From: Gelatiniphilus marinus
Lineage (GTDB): Bacteria; Bacteroidota; Bacteroidia; Flavobacteriales; Flavobacteriaceae
Length of the DNA: 64,000 nt
Assembly: GCF_042678305.1 (NCBI RefSeq)
Contig: NZ_JBHUDT010000001.1
Strand: one strand, 5' to 3'
Shown here piece by piece: positions 55,371-64,000 of this stretch. The notes under the pieces were generated by a model. That model was given only the letters and a program-made list of their open reading frames with translations, had not been told where the DNA came from and did not search any database. The position numbers and the translations under genes were made by a program. The first letter of the stretch is position 1; each line of letters starts with the position of its first letter.

Positions 55371-57137
55371 TCAATACACTTCCTCTTTTAAAAACTGCAC
55401 TTCGTACAAATTTCTATAATACCCGTTTTCTTTTTTAAGCAACTGGTGGTGGGTGCCTTGTTCAACAATTTCACCGGCATCCATCACTAAAATTTTATCG
55501 GCTTTTTTTATGGTTGCCAATCGGTGTGCAATAACAATGGAGGTACGCCCTTTGGTAATTTTATCGGTGGCGTTTTGAATGAGTTGTTCTGAATAGGAAT
55601 CGACCGACGAAGTTGCTTCATCCAACACCAAAATACTCGGGTTGGTAACATAAGCACGTAAAAACGAAATAAGTTGGCGCTGGCCCGAAGATAGCATCAC
55701 ACCGCGTTCCTTTACGTTATAATGATAGCCGTTTGGTAGGCTCATAATAAAATCGTGAATACCAATATCTTTTGCGGCTTGTTGCACATTGGCCTCGGTA
55801 ATTTCTGGGTTATTTAACGTTATGTTGTTTAAAATAGTATCGGCAAATAAAAACACATCTTGTAAAACAACGGCTATTTGGGTGCGTAAAGAATTTAAAG
55901 TTACTTCTTTAATATCTATACCATCAACAGCAATAACACCATTTTTTATTTCGTAAAAACGATTCAGTAAATTTATAATGGTAGATTTTCCAGCGCCAGT
56001 GGCCCCAACAATGGCTATGGTTTCGCCAGCTTTCACATTAAATGAAATGCCTTTCAAAACGGCTTCGTCTTCAACATAACTAAAATGCACATTTTTAAAT
56101 TCAATATCGCCTTTAAAATGCTCAGCAATATGGGTTCCGGTATCGTCAATCTGCGAGGTGGTATCTATTACCTTAAACACTCTATTGGCAGCTACCATTC
56201 CCATTTGCAGGGTATTAAATTTATCGGCCATTTGCCTAAGCGGCCTAAACAACATGGGAATAAACATAATAAAAGCTATTAATGTACCTTTGGTTACGCT
56301 GCCTTCCAGCACCACGTTTAAGCCACCGTACCAAGCCACCAAACCAATGGTAATCGAGCCCGATAAATCTGCTAACGGAAAAAAGATAGAGTTGTACCAA
56401 ACGGTTTTTAACCAGCCTTTTTTATGGCGTTGGTTTATGGCTTTAAATCTTTTATACTCTGTGGTTTCACGGGTAAATAATTGCAAGATTTTCATGCCTG
56501 TTAAACGCTCTTGCACAAAGGAATTTAAATTAGAGACTTCGTTCCTCACTTCCTCAAAGGCTTTTTTCATGTATTTCTGAAAAACACGAGTTGCATACAA
56601 CAGCAAAGGCAGCATAACAAATACGATTAAACTCAGCTTTAAATTGGTGTAAACCATAAATCCGAAAACGACAAGCATGGTAAGCAGGTCTCTAAAAATC
56701 ATAAACAAGCCTTGGCCAAAAATATCGGCAATACGCTCCATATCGGTTACGGTTCTTGTAATAAGCAGGCCAACAGAAGAATTATCGTAATACTTCATTT
56801 TAAAGCGCAACAGATGATTGAAGAGTTTAACACGAACGTCCATAACCAGGTTTTGCCCTAACCAAGCCGCATAATAAATAAAGGTTAATTGAAATAGGGT
56901 TTGAAAAATTAAAACCACCAACATAACGGTTATGTAAAACAGGAATTCATCTGGGTTTGAGCCGGCAATACTATCGTCTATTGCAAACTGGGTGATCTTG
57001 GGTGTTGCGGCTCCAAAAACCGCCAATAATATAACCAATAACAACAGTCCAAAAAACACTGTTTTATAGGGTTTTATATATTGAAAAAGACGCGCAAACA
57101 ATTTAACGTCGAAAATATGTTCTTTGTTTTTAGCCAT
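55371..57137 (-). CDS. ABC exporter, fused membrane and ATPase domains
   Basis: A 588-residue half-transporter of the MsbA/LmrA type. The membrane domain (~15-320) has six helices (YKTVFFGLLLLVILLAVFGA, FLFYITVMLVVLIFQTLFQL and others). The ATPase (~345-585) has Walker A VGATGAGKSTIINLL, Q-loop AVVLQDVFLF, signature MLSSGQRQLISFLRAYV, Walker B SILVLDEATSSVD and H-loop IVIAHRLATIKKAD. It works as a dimer at the inner membrane. It is co-transcribed with truA (no gap). A fossil copy of its 3' end lies at 53474-53545. Confidence 0.94.
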   Translation of the reverse strand: MAKNKEHIFDVKLFARLFQYIKPYKTVFFGLLLLVILLAVFGAATPKITQFAIDDSIAGSNPDEFLFYITVMLVVLIFQTLFQLTFIYYAAWLGQNLVMDVRVKLFNHLLRFKMKYYDNSSVGLLITRTVTDMERIADIFGQGLFMIFRDLLTMLVVFGFMVYTNLKLSLIVFVMLPLLLYATRVFQKYMKKAFEEVRNEVSNLNSFVQERLTGMKILQLFTRETTEYKRFKAINQRHKKGWLKTVWYNSIFFPLADLSGSITIGLVAWYGGLNVVLEGSVTKGTLIAFIMFIPMLFRPLRQMADKFNTLQMGMVAANRVFKVIDTTSQIDDTGTHIAEHFKGDIEFKNVHFSYVEDEAVLKGISFNVKAGETIAIVGATGAGKSTIINLLNRFYEIKNGVIAVDGIDIKEVTLNSLRTQIAVVLQDVFLFADTILNNITLNNPEITEANVQQAAKDIGIHDFIMSLPNGYHYNVKERGVMLSSGQRQLISFLRAYVTNPSILVLDEATSSVDSYSEQLIQNATDKITKGRTSIVIAHRLATIKKADKILVMDAGEIVEQGTHHQLLKKENGYYRNLYEVQFLKEEVY

Positions 57138-57881
57138 TTACAATTTTATATGGTCTGGATATTCAATTTTAGTTAAATACAAGCCCTGTGCGGGTACCGA
57201 AAATCCGGCTTCACTCCTATTTTTAGATGCTATAATTTGCTGTAAATCTTCAACTGTTGTTTTTCCTAAACCAATGTTTACCATAGTTCCTACAATGGCA
57301 CGCACCATATTGCGCAAAAACCTATCGGCTTGAACCGTAAATTGGAGTTCGGAATTTACTAAAACCCATTCAGCCTTCATTATTTTACAATAATACGTTT
57401 TTACATCGGTATTGCTTTTAGAGAAGCATTGAAAATCTTTATAATTACATAAAATTTTTGAAGCTTCATTCATTTTTTCAACATCTAAAATCTGCCTTAC
57501 ATAAAAGGTCTGGTTGAAGGTAAATACATTTTTTTTTGTACTTATTCTGTACAAATAAGTTCTGCTCAATGCATTAAAACGCGCATGGGCATCTGCCTTA
57601 ACTTTAAAGATATTATGTACCGCAATATCTTTTGGTAAAAACGAATTGAGTTTAAATATTACATTATCCACATCCAAATCTTTATTAAAATCAAAATGCG
57701 CAAACATTTGCGAGGCATGCACTCCGGTATCGGTTCGCCCTGCGCCCATTACAGAAATAGGTATTCGCAACAATGTAGATAAAGCGCTTTCTAAAACCTC
57801 TTGAACCGTAAGGGCTTTAGGCTGAATTTGCCAACCGTGGTAGGCACTACCATTATAAGAAAATTCTATAAAATATCGCAA
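57138..57881 (-). CDS. truA: tRNA pseudouridine synthase A
   Basis: A 247-residue enzyme that makes pseudouridine 38-40 in tRNA anticodon arms. The start is a TTG at 57881 (MRYFIEFSYNGSAYHGWQIQ), fixed by the family start; no ATG lies nearby. The catalytic Asp51 is in GAGRTDTGVHASQMFAHFD. RTYLYRISTKKN and FLRNMVRAIVGTMVNIGLGK are also typical. The TTG start and the ABC gene following with no gap suggest coupled, moderate expression. Confidence 0.95.
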   Translation of the reverse strand: MRYFIEFSYNGSAYHGWQIQPKALTVQEVLESALSTLLRIPISVMGAGRTDTGVHASQMFAHFDFNKDLDVDNVIFKLNSFLPKDIAVHNIFKVKADAHARFNALSRTYLYRISTKKNVFTFNQTFYVRQILDVEKMNEASKILCNYKDFQCFSKSNTDVKTYYCKIMKAEWVLVNSELQFTVQADRFLRNMVRAIVGTMVNIGLGKTTVEDLQQIIASKNRSEAGFSVPAQGLYLTKIEYPDHIKL

Positions 57882-57907
57882 TTTGTGTTTATACTTTGGT
57901 ATGCTGG

Positions 57908-57915
57908 CAAAGATA
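57908..57915 (-). promoter_or_regulatory. -7 element of the truA promoter
   Basis: On the minus strand this reads TATCTTTG, 26 nt before the TTG start of truA. No certain -33 element. Confidence 0.5.
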
Positions 57916-58127
57916 GACAGATTTGTTACTTTATTTAAAACAGTTGTCTTAATTAAATACTAAAAGATTATTTAGTGCTACTTTGCCTGCTAAACCCACA
58001 AGTTTAACTTAATAACAGCTAAAAACTATACTTGTCTTAAAATTGATGTATTGGTGCTTCAATTAGATTAACAATACCTGTTTTATATTTTTCGTGCTCA
58101 TATTCTAAGGTTTCTAAAATAATAATT

Positions 58128-58135
58128 TACTTTTG
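58128..58135 (+). promoter_or_regulatory. -7 element of the purM promoter
   Basis: TACTTTTG matches TAnnTTTG, 18 nt before the ATG at 58154. The 240 bases left of it hold only AT-rich sequence and the truA promoter. Confidence 0.5.
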
Positions 58136-58153
58136 CAGCATTAATACACTATT

Positions 58154-59332
58154 ATGAGTCAAGAAGTTTCAAAGCGTTATGCGCAACGTGGTGTTTCGGC
58201 ATCAAAAGAAGATGTTCACAATGCCATTAAAAACATTGATAAAGGATTATTTCCAAAGGCATTCTGCAAAATTGTTCCAGATTATTTAACAAATGATAAA
58301 AACTATTGTTTGATTATGCATGCCGATGGCGCGGGAACAAAATCGTCTTTGGCCTACATGTATTGGAAAGAAACAGGCGATATTTCGGTTTGGAAAGGCA
58401 TTGCCCAAGATGCATTGATAATGAACATAGACGATTTATTATGTGTTGGAGCTACAGACCATATCATGCTGTCATCAACCATTGGGCGTAACAAAAACCT
58501 AATTCCCGGTGAGGTTATTTCGGCCATTATAAACGGCACCGAAGAACTACTTGAAGATTTAAAATCGTTTGGTGTTACCATACATTCCACGGGTGGCGAA
58601 ACTGCCGATGTGGGCGACTTGGTACGCACCATTATTGTGGACTCTACCGTTACCGCAAGAATGAAACGCAGCAATGTAATTGACAATGCCAATATTAAAG
58701 CGGGCGATGTTATTGTAGGCTTAGAAAGCTTTGGGCAAGCCACTTACGAGAAAGCCTATAACGGCGGCATGGGAAGCAACGGGCTAACATCGGCAAGACA
58801 CGATGTGTTTAGCAAATATTTGGCTAAAAAATACCCTGAAAGTTTTGATGCCTCGGTACCAGAAGAGCTAGTGTATTCTGGCGGTGTTAAATTAACCGAT
58901 GTTGTAGATAATTCGCCCATTGACGCTGGAAAATTAGTATTATCACCAACACGCACATACGCACCAATAATAAAAGAAATACTATCGCATTACAATGCCG
59001 AAACCATTCACGGCATGGTACATTGCTCTGGTGGTGCACAAACAAAAATACTCCATTTTGTAGATGAGTTCCATATTGTAAAAGATAATATGTTTGCCAT
59101 CCCGCCACTGTTTAAATTAATACAAGAGCAAAGCAAAACCGATTGGAAAGAAATGTACCAAGTATTTAATTGCGGGCACAGAATGGAACTTTACATAAGT
59201 CCAGAAATTGCAGATCATATTATATCCATATCAAAATCCTTTAATGTCGATGCCAAAATAATTGGACGGGTTGAAGCATCAAAAACTAAAAAACTTACAA
59301 TAAAATCTGAGTTTGGGGAGTTTAATTATTGA
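58154..59332 (+). CDS. purM: phosphoribosylformylglycinamidine cyclo-ligase
   Basis: A 392-residue AIR synthase, longer than E. coli PurM (345) but, as I recall, usual in Bacteroidota. It closes the imidazole ring in purine synthesis using ATP. Seen: KRYAQRGVSASKEDVHNAI at the start, CLIMHADGAGTKSSLAYMYW, the AIR-synthase metal/nucleotide segment DDLLCVGATDHIMLSSTIGR, GETADVGDLVRTIIVDSTVT, then the C-terminal domain IHGMVHCSGGAQTKILHFVD. A paralog for another step is possible but less likely. Confidence 0.88.
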   Translation: MSQEVSKRYAQRGVSASKEDVHNAIKNIDKGLFPKAFCKIVPDYLTNDKNYCLIMHADGAGTKSSLAYMYWKETGDISVWKGIAQDALIMNIDDLLCVGATDHIMLSSTIGRNKNLIPGEVISAIINGTEELLEDLKSFGVTIHSTGGETADVGDLVRTIIVDSTVTARMKRSNVIDNANIKAGDVIVGLESFGQATYEKAYNGGMGSNGLTSARHDVFSKYLAKKYPESFDASVPEELVYSGGVKLTDVVDNSPIDAGKLVLSPTRTYAPIIKEILSHYNAETIHGMVHCSGGAQTKILHFVDEFHIVKDNMFAIPPLFKLIQEQSKTDWKEMYQVFNCGHRMELYISPEIADHIISISKSFNVDAKIIGRVEASKTKKLTIKSEFGEFNY

Positions 59333-59403
59333 TTTTAATCCTTTTTATTACATTGGAATGGTTTTTGATAAAAAATCGTAATTCAATTATATCCAACCTA
59401 ATC

Positions 59404-60375
59404 ATGAAAAAATCGCTTTTAGCTTTAGTTTGTTTATGTGTGCAATTTGCATTTTCACAACCAGATTCGTTATTTATTAAGCCTGATGCTCCACAAAAAG
59501 AACCTAATTACATAAGACCGGAGTGGACCCAAAAAAACAAAGCAACCTTCGATTTAAACGAAGTTGCTTTTGTTAACTGGAATGCTGGTGGTAGCAATTC
59601 TATATCTGGCTTGGTCGGTATTAGATCCGAAGCAAACTACAAAGACAAATATTTTTTCTGGAACAACAATATCTCCTCACGCTACGGCATAAATAAGCAA
59701 CAAGGTAAGGAAGTTAGAAAAACAGACGATTTATTCGAAATTAATTCTAACATTGGCTACAAGCCAAACGAAAAATCCAATTGGTTCTATTCTGCACGAC
59801 TAAATTTTAAAACACAGCTTGCCAACGGTTATAAGTACCCCAACACAGACGCCCCTATCTCTAGGCTAATGGCCCCCGGATACCTGTTTTTTGGTGGCGG
59901 TATGGAGTACGGCAAAGATATAGAAGAGCTGTCTTTTTACTTCTCGCCAATAACCTTAAAAGCTACTTTTGTTTTAGACGAAGCCCTCGCAAACGCAGGT
60001 GCTTTTGGTGTAACCCCTGCGGTTTTAGACGAAAACGGAAATGTAATTATAGAAGGAGAACGCTCAAGAAAAGAAGTTGGTATTTTACTAACAAACAGCT
60101 ACAAAATGCAAGTAGCCGAAAACATAACCATGGTGCACCAAGTAAATTTATATACCGATTATATAAACAACTTTGGCAATGTTGATATGGATTGGAAAGT
60201 AGATTTCGATTTTAAAGTAAATAGTTTCATGAGAGCTACTTTTGGTTCGCATTTGAAATACGACGACGACATTAAAACTTCGGTACCCTCTGAAATTGAA
60301 GGCGAGTTCGATGAAGCGGGCGCCAAAATACAATGGAAACAGTTTTTAGGCATTGGATTTGCCGTAGATTTTTAA
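59404..60375 (+). CDS. DUF3078 outer-membrane-type protein
   Basis: The ATG at 59404 gives 323 residues with signal peptide MKKSLLALVCLCVQFAFS; the longer frame from 59329 overlaps purM and is rejected. DUF3078 covers most of the mature part (NEVAFVNWNAGGSNSISGLV, FWNNNISSRYGINKQQGKEV, DLFEINSNIGYKPNEKSNWF, FFGGGMEYGKDIEELSFYFS). Repeated amphipathic strands and a final GIGFAVDF ending in Phe suggest an outer-membrane barrel. Function unknown. Confidence 0.85.
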   Translation: MKKSLLALVCLCVQFAFSQPDSLFIKPDAPQKEPNYIRPEWTQKNKATFDLNEVAFVNWNAGGSNSISGLVGIRSEANYKDKYFFWNNNISSRYGINKQQGKEVRKTDDLFEINSNIGYKPNEKSNWFYSARLNFKTQLANGYKYPNTDAPISRLMAPGYLFFGGGMEYGKDIEELSFYFSPITLKATFVLDEALANAGAFGVTPAVLDENGNVIIEGERSRKEVGILLTNSYKMQVAENITMVHQVNLYTDYINNFGNVDMDWKVDFDFKVNSFMRATFGSHLKYDDDIKTSVPSEIEGEFDEAGAKIQWKQFLGIGFAVDF

Positions 60376-60420
60376 AAACCAAAATACAAAATCTATTTTA
60401 AAAACTTGTTAACTTTTTAA

Positions 60421-60439
60421 TGTTGATAAATTATCAACA
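60421..60439. promoter_or_regulatory. perfect 19-bp palindrome upstream of nrdJ
   Basis: TGTTGATAA-A-TTATCAACA. Each arm TTATCAACA differs by one base from the DnaA box TTATCCACA. The inner TTGAT...ATCAA also recalls an Fnr site, but with 5 rather than 4 central bases. It lies 134 nt before the nrdJ ATG and may be a protein-binding site. Confidence 0.4.
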
Positions 60440-60573
60440 ACCTGAAAACCAGATACTTAACCTGTTTTACTTGTAAACTTCCTGATTTTTATCATGCTCT
60501 AAGTTGAAAATTTTTAGTTAATTTATGGTCTGAAAAAAATAATCTGTACTGAACTAAAAACTTAAATCAACTT

Positions 60574-63126
60574 ATGAAAGCAAACCTCACCAAAAAACCA
60601 CCAAAAACCTATACACAAGACGATGCTTTTAATGCTGCATTAAAATACTTCAAAAACGATGATTTGGCAGCACGCGTATGGCTTAACAAATATGCCCTAA
60701 AAGATTCCGAAGGCAATATCTACGAGTTAACACCAAACGACATGCATCGCAGAATAGCAAAAGAAATTGCTAGGGTAGAAACCAAATACGCCAATCCGCT
60801 GAATGAAGACGAGATCTTCAACCTTATTAAAGATTTTAAATACATCGTGCCACAGGGCAGCCCCATGGCAGGCATAGGCAACCCCTATCAAATCGCCTCG
60901 CTTTCAAACTGCTTTGTAATAGGAAACTCTGGCGACTCAGATTCTTATGGCGGCATCATGAAAATAGACCAAGAGCAAGTACAGCTCATGAAACGTCGTG
61001 GTGGTGTTGGCCACGATTTATCGCACATTCGCCCTAAAGGCTCTGGTGTAAAAAATTCCGCTTTAACATCAACAGGTATAGTGCCATTCATGGAGCGTTA
61101 TTCAAACTCTACAAGAGAAGTAGCACAAGATGGCAGACGTGGAGCACTTATGCTATCGGTTTCTATTAACCACCCAGATTCTGAAGATTTTATTGATGCA
61201 AAACTAGAACAAGGTAAGGTTACCGGTGCAAACGTATCGGTTAGAATTGACGATGAGTTTATGAAAGCCGTAAAAAACGGAACTCAGTACACCCAAAAAT
61301 ACCCAATATTTTCCAACAACCCCAAAGTATCAAAAACCATTGATGCCAATGCCATTTGGAAAAAAATAGTACACAATGCATGGAAATCTGCCGAACCCGG
61401 TATTTTATTTTGGGATACCATAATCAATGAGTCGGTACCGGATTGTTACGCCGATTTAGGCTATAAAACCGTATCAACAAACCCTTGTGGCGAAATTCCA
61501 TTATGCCCTTATGATTCGTGCAGATTATTGGCCATCAACCTGTTCTCGTACGTAGATAACCCATTTACAGAAAAGGCTTCGTTTAATTTTGAATTGTTTA
61601 AAAAACACGTCGCTTTCTCACAGCGTATAATGGACGACATTATAGATTTAGAGCTTGAAAAAATCGATAACATTTTAAAGAAAATTGATGACGACCCAGA
61701 ATTAGATGAAGTAAAAGCCACCGAGCGCAACCTATGGATTAACATAAAGAAAAAAGCCCAAGAAGGCAGAAGAACCGGTGTTGGCATAACCGCAGAAGGC
61801 GATATGCTAGCCGCTTTAGGGATTAAATACGGCAGCAAAAAAGGCAACGCGTTTTCTTTAGAAGTACATAAAACCATTGCTATCGAGGCTTACCGAGCAT
61901 CGGTACACTTAGCCAAAGAACGTGGTGCATTTTCAATTTTTGATGCCAATCGCGAAAAAGACAATCCGTTTATCCAACGCCTAAAAGAAGCCGACAGCAA
62001 ATTATATTATGAAATGCTGGAATATGGCAGACGAAATATTGCGTTATTAACCATTGCGCCAACAGGCACCACGAGTTTAATGACACAAACCACCTCGGGT
62101 ATCGAGCCCGTTTTTATGCCCGTTTACAAACGCAGAAGAAAAGTAAACCCGAACGATAAAGATGTACGTGTAGATTTTGTTGATGAGGTTGGCGATTCCT
62201 GGGAAGAATACGTGGTATTCCACCATCGTTTTAAGCAATGGATGGAAGTGAACAATATAGATACATCTAAAAACTTTTCACAAAGTGAAATAGATGAACT
62301 TGTTAAAAAATCACCTTACTATAAAGCCACATCAAACGATGTGGATTGGTTGAGCAAAGTGAGCATGCAAGGCGCCATACAAAAATGGGTGGACCACTCC
62401 ATTAGCGTAACCATTAATTTACCAAACGATGTAAGCGAAGATTTGGTAGGCGATTTATACCTAAAAGCCTGGGAAGCAGGCTGTAAAGGCGTTACCGTTT
62501 ACAGAGACGGATCGCGCTCAGGTGTTTTAATTTCTAACGAAGAAAAGAAAGAAGAAACCGACGATAAGCTAACCGCTTTCCCAACAAAACGCCCTCAAAT
62601 TTTAGAGGCCGATGTGGTTCGTTTTCAAAATAACAAAGAAAAATGGATTGCTTTTATTGGTTTGATAGACGATAAACCTTACGAAGTATTTACCGGTCTT
62701 GTTGATGACGAAGATGGCATATTAATACCGCGTTGGGTTAACCAAGGTTTGATTATTAAAAACAGAAATGAAGATGGCACGTCGCGTTACGATTTTCAGT
62801 ACAAAAACAAAAGAGGCTATAAAACTACTATTGAAGGCTTATCGCATAAATTCAACCCAGAGTTTTGGAACTATGCGAAACTGATTTCCAGCACACTGCG
62901 CCACGGTATGCCCATCGATAAAATTGTCGACTTAATTAATAGTTTACAATTAGACAGCGAATCCATTAACACCTGGAAAAACGGTGTGGTTCGTGCGTTA
63001 AAGCGCTATGTTGAAGATGGTACACAGGCCAAAGGGCAAAAGTGCGATAACTGTAAATCGCAAAACTTAATTTACCAAGAAGGCTGCTTAACCTGTAAAG
63101 ATTGCGGCTCTTCTAAATGTGGATAG
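60574..63126 (+). CDS. nrdJ: adenosylcobalamin-dependent (class II) ribonucleotide reductase
   Basis: An 850-residue enzyme reducing ribonucleotides to deoxyribonucleotides with a B12 radical. The N-terminal ATP-cone-like lead is short. The barrel shows IASLSNCFVIGNSGDSDSYG, MKRRGGVGHDLSHIRPKGSG, the active-site loop NPCGEIPLCPYDSC (Asn303, Cys305, Glu307), and IAPTGTTSLMTQTTSGIEPV. The TSCPD-like region is at ~660-740. The C-terminus carries a Cys cluster (Cys824, 827, 838, 841, 844, 849), combining a zinc-ribbon with the redox Cys pair. Single-chain, oxygen-tolerant. No cobalamin riboswitch is seen upstream; the organism must import or make B12. Confidence 0.95.
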   Translation: MKANLTKKPPKTYTQDDAFNAALKYFKNDDLAARVWLNKYALKDSEGNIYELTPNDMHRRIAKEIARVETKYANPLNEDEIFNLIKDFKYIVPQGSPMAGIGNPYQIASLSNCFVIGNSGDSDSYGGIMKIDQEQVQLMKRRGGVGHDLSHIRPKGSGVKNSALTSTGIVPFMERYSNSTREVAQDGRRGALMLSVSINHPDSEDFIDAKLEQGKVTGANVSVRIDDEFMKAVKNGTQYTQKYPIFSNNPKVSKTIDANAIWKKIVHNAWKSAEPGILFWDTIINESVPDCYADLGYKTVSTNPCGEIPLCPYDSCRLLAINLFSYVDNPFTEKASFNFELFKKHVAFSQRIMDDIIDLELEKIDNILKKIDDDPELDEVKATERNLWINIKKKAQEGRRTGVGITAEGDMLAALGIKYGSKKGNAFSLEVHKTIAIEAYRASVHLAKERGAFSIFDANREKDNPFIQRLKEADSKLYYEMLEYGRRNIALLTIAPTGTTSLMTQTTSGIEPVFMPVYKRRRKVNPNDKDVRVDFVDEVGDSWEEYVVFHHRFKQWMEVNNIDTSKNFSQSEIDELVKKSPYYKATSNDVDWLSKVSMQGAIQKWVDHSISVTINLPNDVSEDLVGDLYLKAWEAGCKGVTVYRDGSRSGVLISNEEKKEETDDKLTAFPTKRPQILEADVVRFQNNKEKWIAFIGLIDDKPYEVFTGLVDDEDGILIPRWVNQGLIIKNRNEDGTSRYDFQYKNKRGYKTTIEGLSHKFNPEFWNYAKLISSTLRHGMPIDKIVDLINSLQLDSESINTWKNGVVRALKRYVEDGTQAKGQKCDNCKSQNLIYQEGCLTCKDCGSSKCG

Positions 63127-63181
63127 CCGTTACATTTTAACTATAAAAAGGTTTTCTAAAAGTATAAAAAAACCATTTTTT

Positions 63182-63243
63182 TGTCATATTGGTTGCAGTC
63201 GAAATGCTAAAGCATAATGTTTTCGACTGCGCTCAATGTGACA
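63182..63243. repeat. 62-bp palindromic element
   Basis: Outer arms TGTCATATT/AATGTGACA (one mismatch) and an inner perfect stem GCAGTCGAAA (63195-63204) with TTTCGACTGC (63221-63230). It lies between the convergent nrdJ and ABC genes and may act as a terminator. It belongs with the TGTCATT-bounded repeats at 10616 and 49544. Confidence 0.65.
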
Positions 63244-63274
63244 TTTGGGATTACTTTTTAGATAACCTTTTTTA

Positions 63275-63934
63275 TTATAAAGCGCCTAAACTTAAATATT
63301 TATAATCTTCAAGCTCTGTTATATTATTAATAAGTTTTGTATGGCCGCCTTTAATGAGATAAATATCATCTGAAACATCAATAATATGCCGATACATATG
63401 GTCTGTGATTATAATCGTTTTATGTTGTTTTTCATCAGAAATTAACGCTTTTACTTTATCAATATGCAAAGGTGCCAAATGTGAAAAAGGTTCGTCTAAT
63501 AAAACAATTTTTCTATCACTTTTAAGAATGACATAGGTTTCAATTACCCGACGTTCTCCACCCGATAATTTGTTGAAATTCGTGTTTTTGAAAATTGAAA
63601 ACGATTCGAAATTTGTAATAAATTTTTCCCAAGACACTTTGAAAAGTTTAAAGGCGGTTTTAACTTTTATTCTATTGGGAATAAAATGATGCTGAGGCAA
63701 ATAAGCAACTGTTTTTGTTCGGTAAAGCGGTTTTAAAATAGGCTTGTTATTTATTCTTATAAGCTTGTATTTTGGTTTTAAGTTCCCGAAAATGATGTTT
63801 AGCAAACAACTTTTTCCGCATCCGTTGCTTCCTAAAATCCCAGTGGTTTTCCCAGTTTCAGCTTTTAAATAAATACCATTTAGAATACGCTTTTCTTTAA
63901 AATAAAGTTCAACATTATCTATTTCCAAAATCAT
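63275..63934 (-). CDS. ABC transporter ATP-binding protein
   Basis: A 219-residue stand-alone ATPase. Walker A is LGSNGCGKSCLLNIIFG (Gly-x4-Gly-Lys-Ser intact), Q-loop VAYLPQHHFIPN, signature KLSGGERRVIETYVILKS, Walker B KIVLLDEPFSHLAP and H-loop IIITDHMYRHI. It lacks any membrane domain. Its start overlaps the stop of an upstream frame by 4 bases (ATGA), which points to a membrane partner running off the window. Substrate unknown. Confidence 0.88.
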   Translation of the reverse strand: MILEIDNVELYFKEKRILNGIYLKAETGKTTGILGSNGCGKSCLLNIIFGNLKPKYKLIRINNKPILKPLYRTKTVAYLPQHHFIPNRIKVKTAFKLFKVSWEKFITNFESFSIFKNTNFNKLSGGERRVIETYVILKSDRKIVLLDEPFSHLAPLHIDKVKALISDEKQHKTIIITDHMYRHIIDVSDDIYLIKGGHTKLINNITELEDYKYLSLGAL

Positions 63935-64000
63935 AAAAACTCTTTAAAAATTAAAAGAAACGGGATACTAAAAAACAAGTCAATAAGGTATAAAAAAGCA
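63931..64000 (-). CDS. C-terminal end of a membrane protein, cut by window edge
   Basis: The minus strand has an open frame from the window edge to a TGA at 63931-63933. It ends AFLYLIDLFFSIPFLLIFKE, Phe-Leu, a hydrophobic segment. The stop overlaps the ATPase start (ATGA), as in translationally coupled ABC permease-ATPase pairs. Only about 22 residues are visible, so the family cannot be named. Confidence 0.5.
   Translation of the reverse strand, partial: AFLYLIDLFFSIPFLLIFKEFL

Noticed and set aside
60376..60573. Cobalamin riboswitch in front of the B12-dependent reductase
   Set aside because: The 198-base gap has no B12-box-like conserved core or multi-stem structure that I can see; only a 19-bp palindrome.

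Overview
The window looks like a chromosome segment of a low-GC marine-type member of the Bacteroidota, most likely family Flavobacteriaceae. The evidence is: several large proteins with type IX secretion (T9SS) C-terminal sorting domains; promoters with the Bacteroidota -7 element TAnnTTTG; starts that mostly lack Shine-Dalgarno sequences, several of them TTG or GTG; and families typical of this group (DUF3667, DUF3078, DUF1599, BT_3928-type DoxX, ~390-residue PurM, B12-dependent ribonucleotide reductase). Housekeeping synteny dominates. No phage, intact insertion sequence or CRISPR array is visible.

Layout. 1-2.5 kb: a YdeI-like protein, a small secreted protein and dapD. 2.5-9.9 kb: a cell-surface glycan locus with glycosyltransferases of several families, UDP-galactopyranose mutase facing a probable galactofuranosyltransferase, a WaaP/Kdo-kinase-like protein and a membrane-anchored methyltransferase-like protein. 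It contains a broken GT2 gene fused to the fossil tail of a second glf. 9.9-16.9 kb: tsaC, cca, heme A synthase, two poorly known genes and an ABC transporter pair. 16.9-30.7 kb: four consecutive large T9SS type-B surface proteins with 2, 11, 2 and 6 copies of an ~85-residue Cys-Asp repeat. 30.7-40.6 kb: uvrB, a TerB-like protein, a DUF1456 protein, sucC, lysA, a secreted endonuclease-I family nuclease (T9SS type A), two very small genes and manA.

40.8-45.4 kb: tRNA-Arg(ACG), then a sulfur-handling cluster of a Crp/Fnr regulator with a Cys-Cys motif, two YeeE/YedE half-transporters, TauE/SafE, a persulfide-dioxygenase/rhodanese fusion and a metal-binding HMA protein. A palindrome sits at about -42 of the dioxygenase promoter. 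45.5-50.2 kb (minus strand): clpS, prmA, tpiA, a TlpA-like lipoprotein, a DoxX protein and a DUF1599 protein. 50.3-53.5 kb: folP, an unknown lipoprotein, cdaA (c-di-AMP synthase) and a DUF3667 protein. 53.5-55.4 kb: an accessory island holding a fossil ABC-exporter tail, a beta-barrel-like protein, a lipoprotein and a lipoprotein pseudogene. 55.4-64 kb: an ABC exporter, truA, purM, DUF3078, nrdJ and an ABC ATPase whose membrane partner runs off the window.

The most interesting items are the putative persulfide-responsive sulfur cluster and its operator, the tandem T9SS repeat proteins with a GC-mosaic member, the two recombination fossils (glf tail and ABC tail), and a 19-residue hydrophobic peptide gene with its own terminator. 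All family calls come from reading the sequence. No database search was run.
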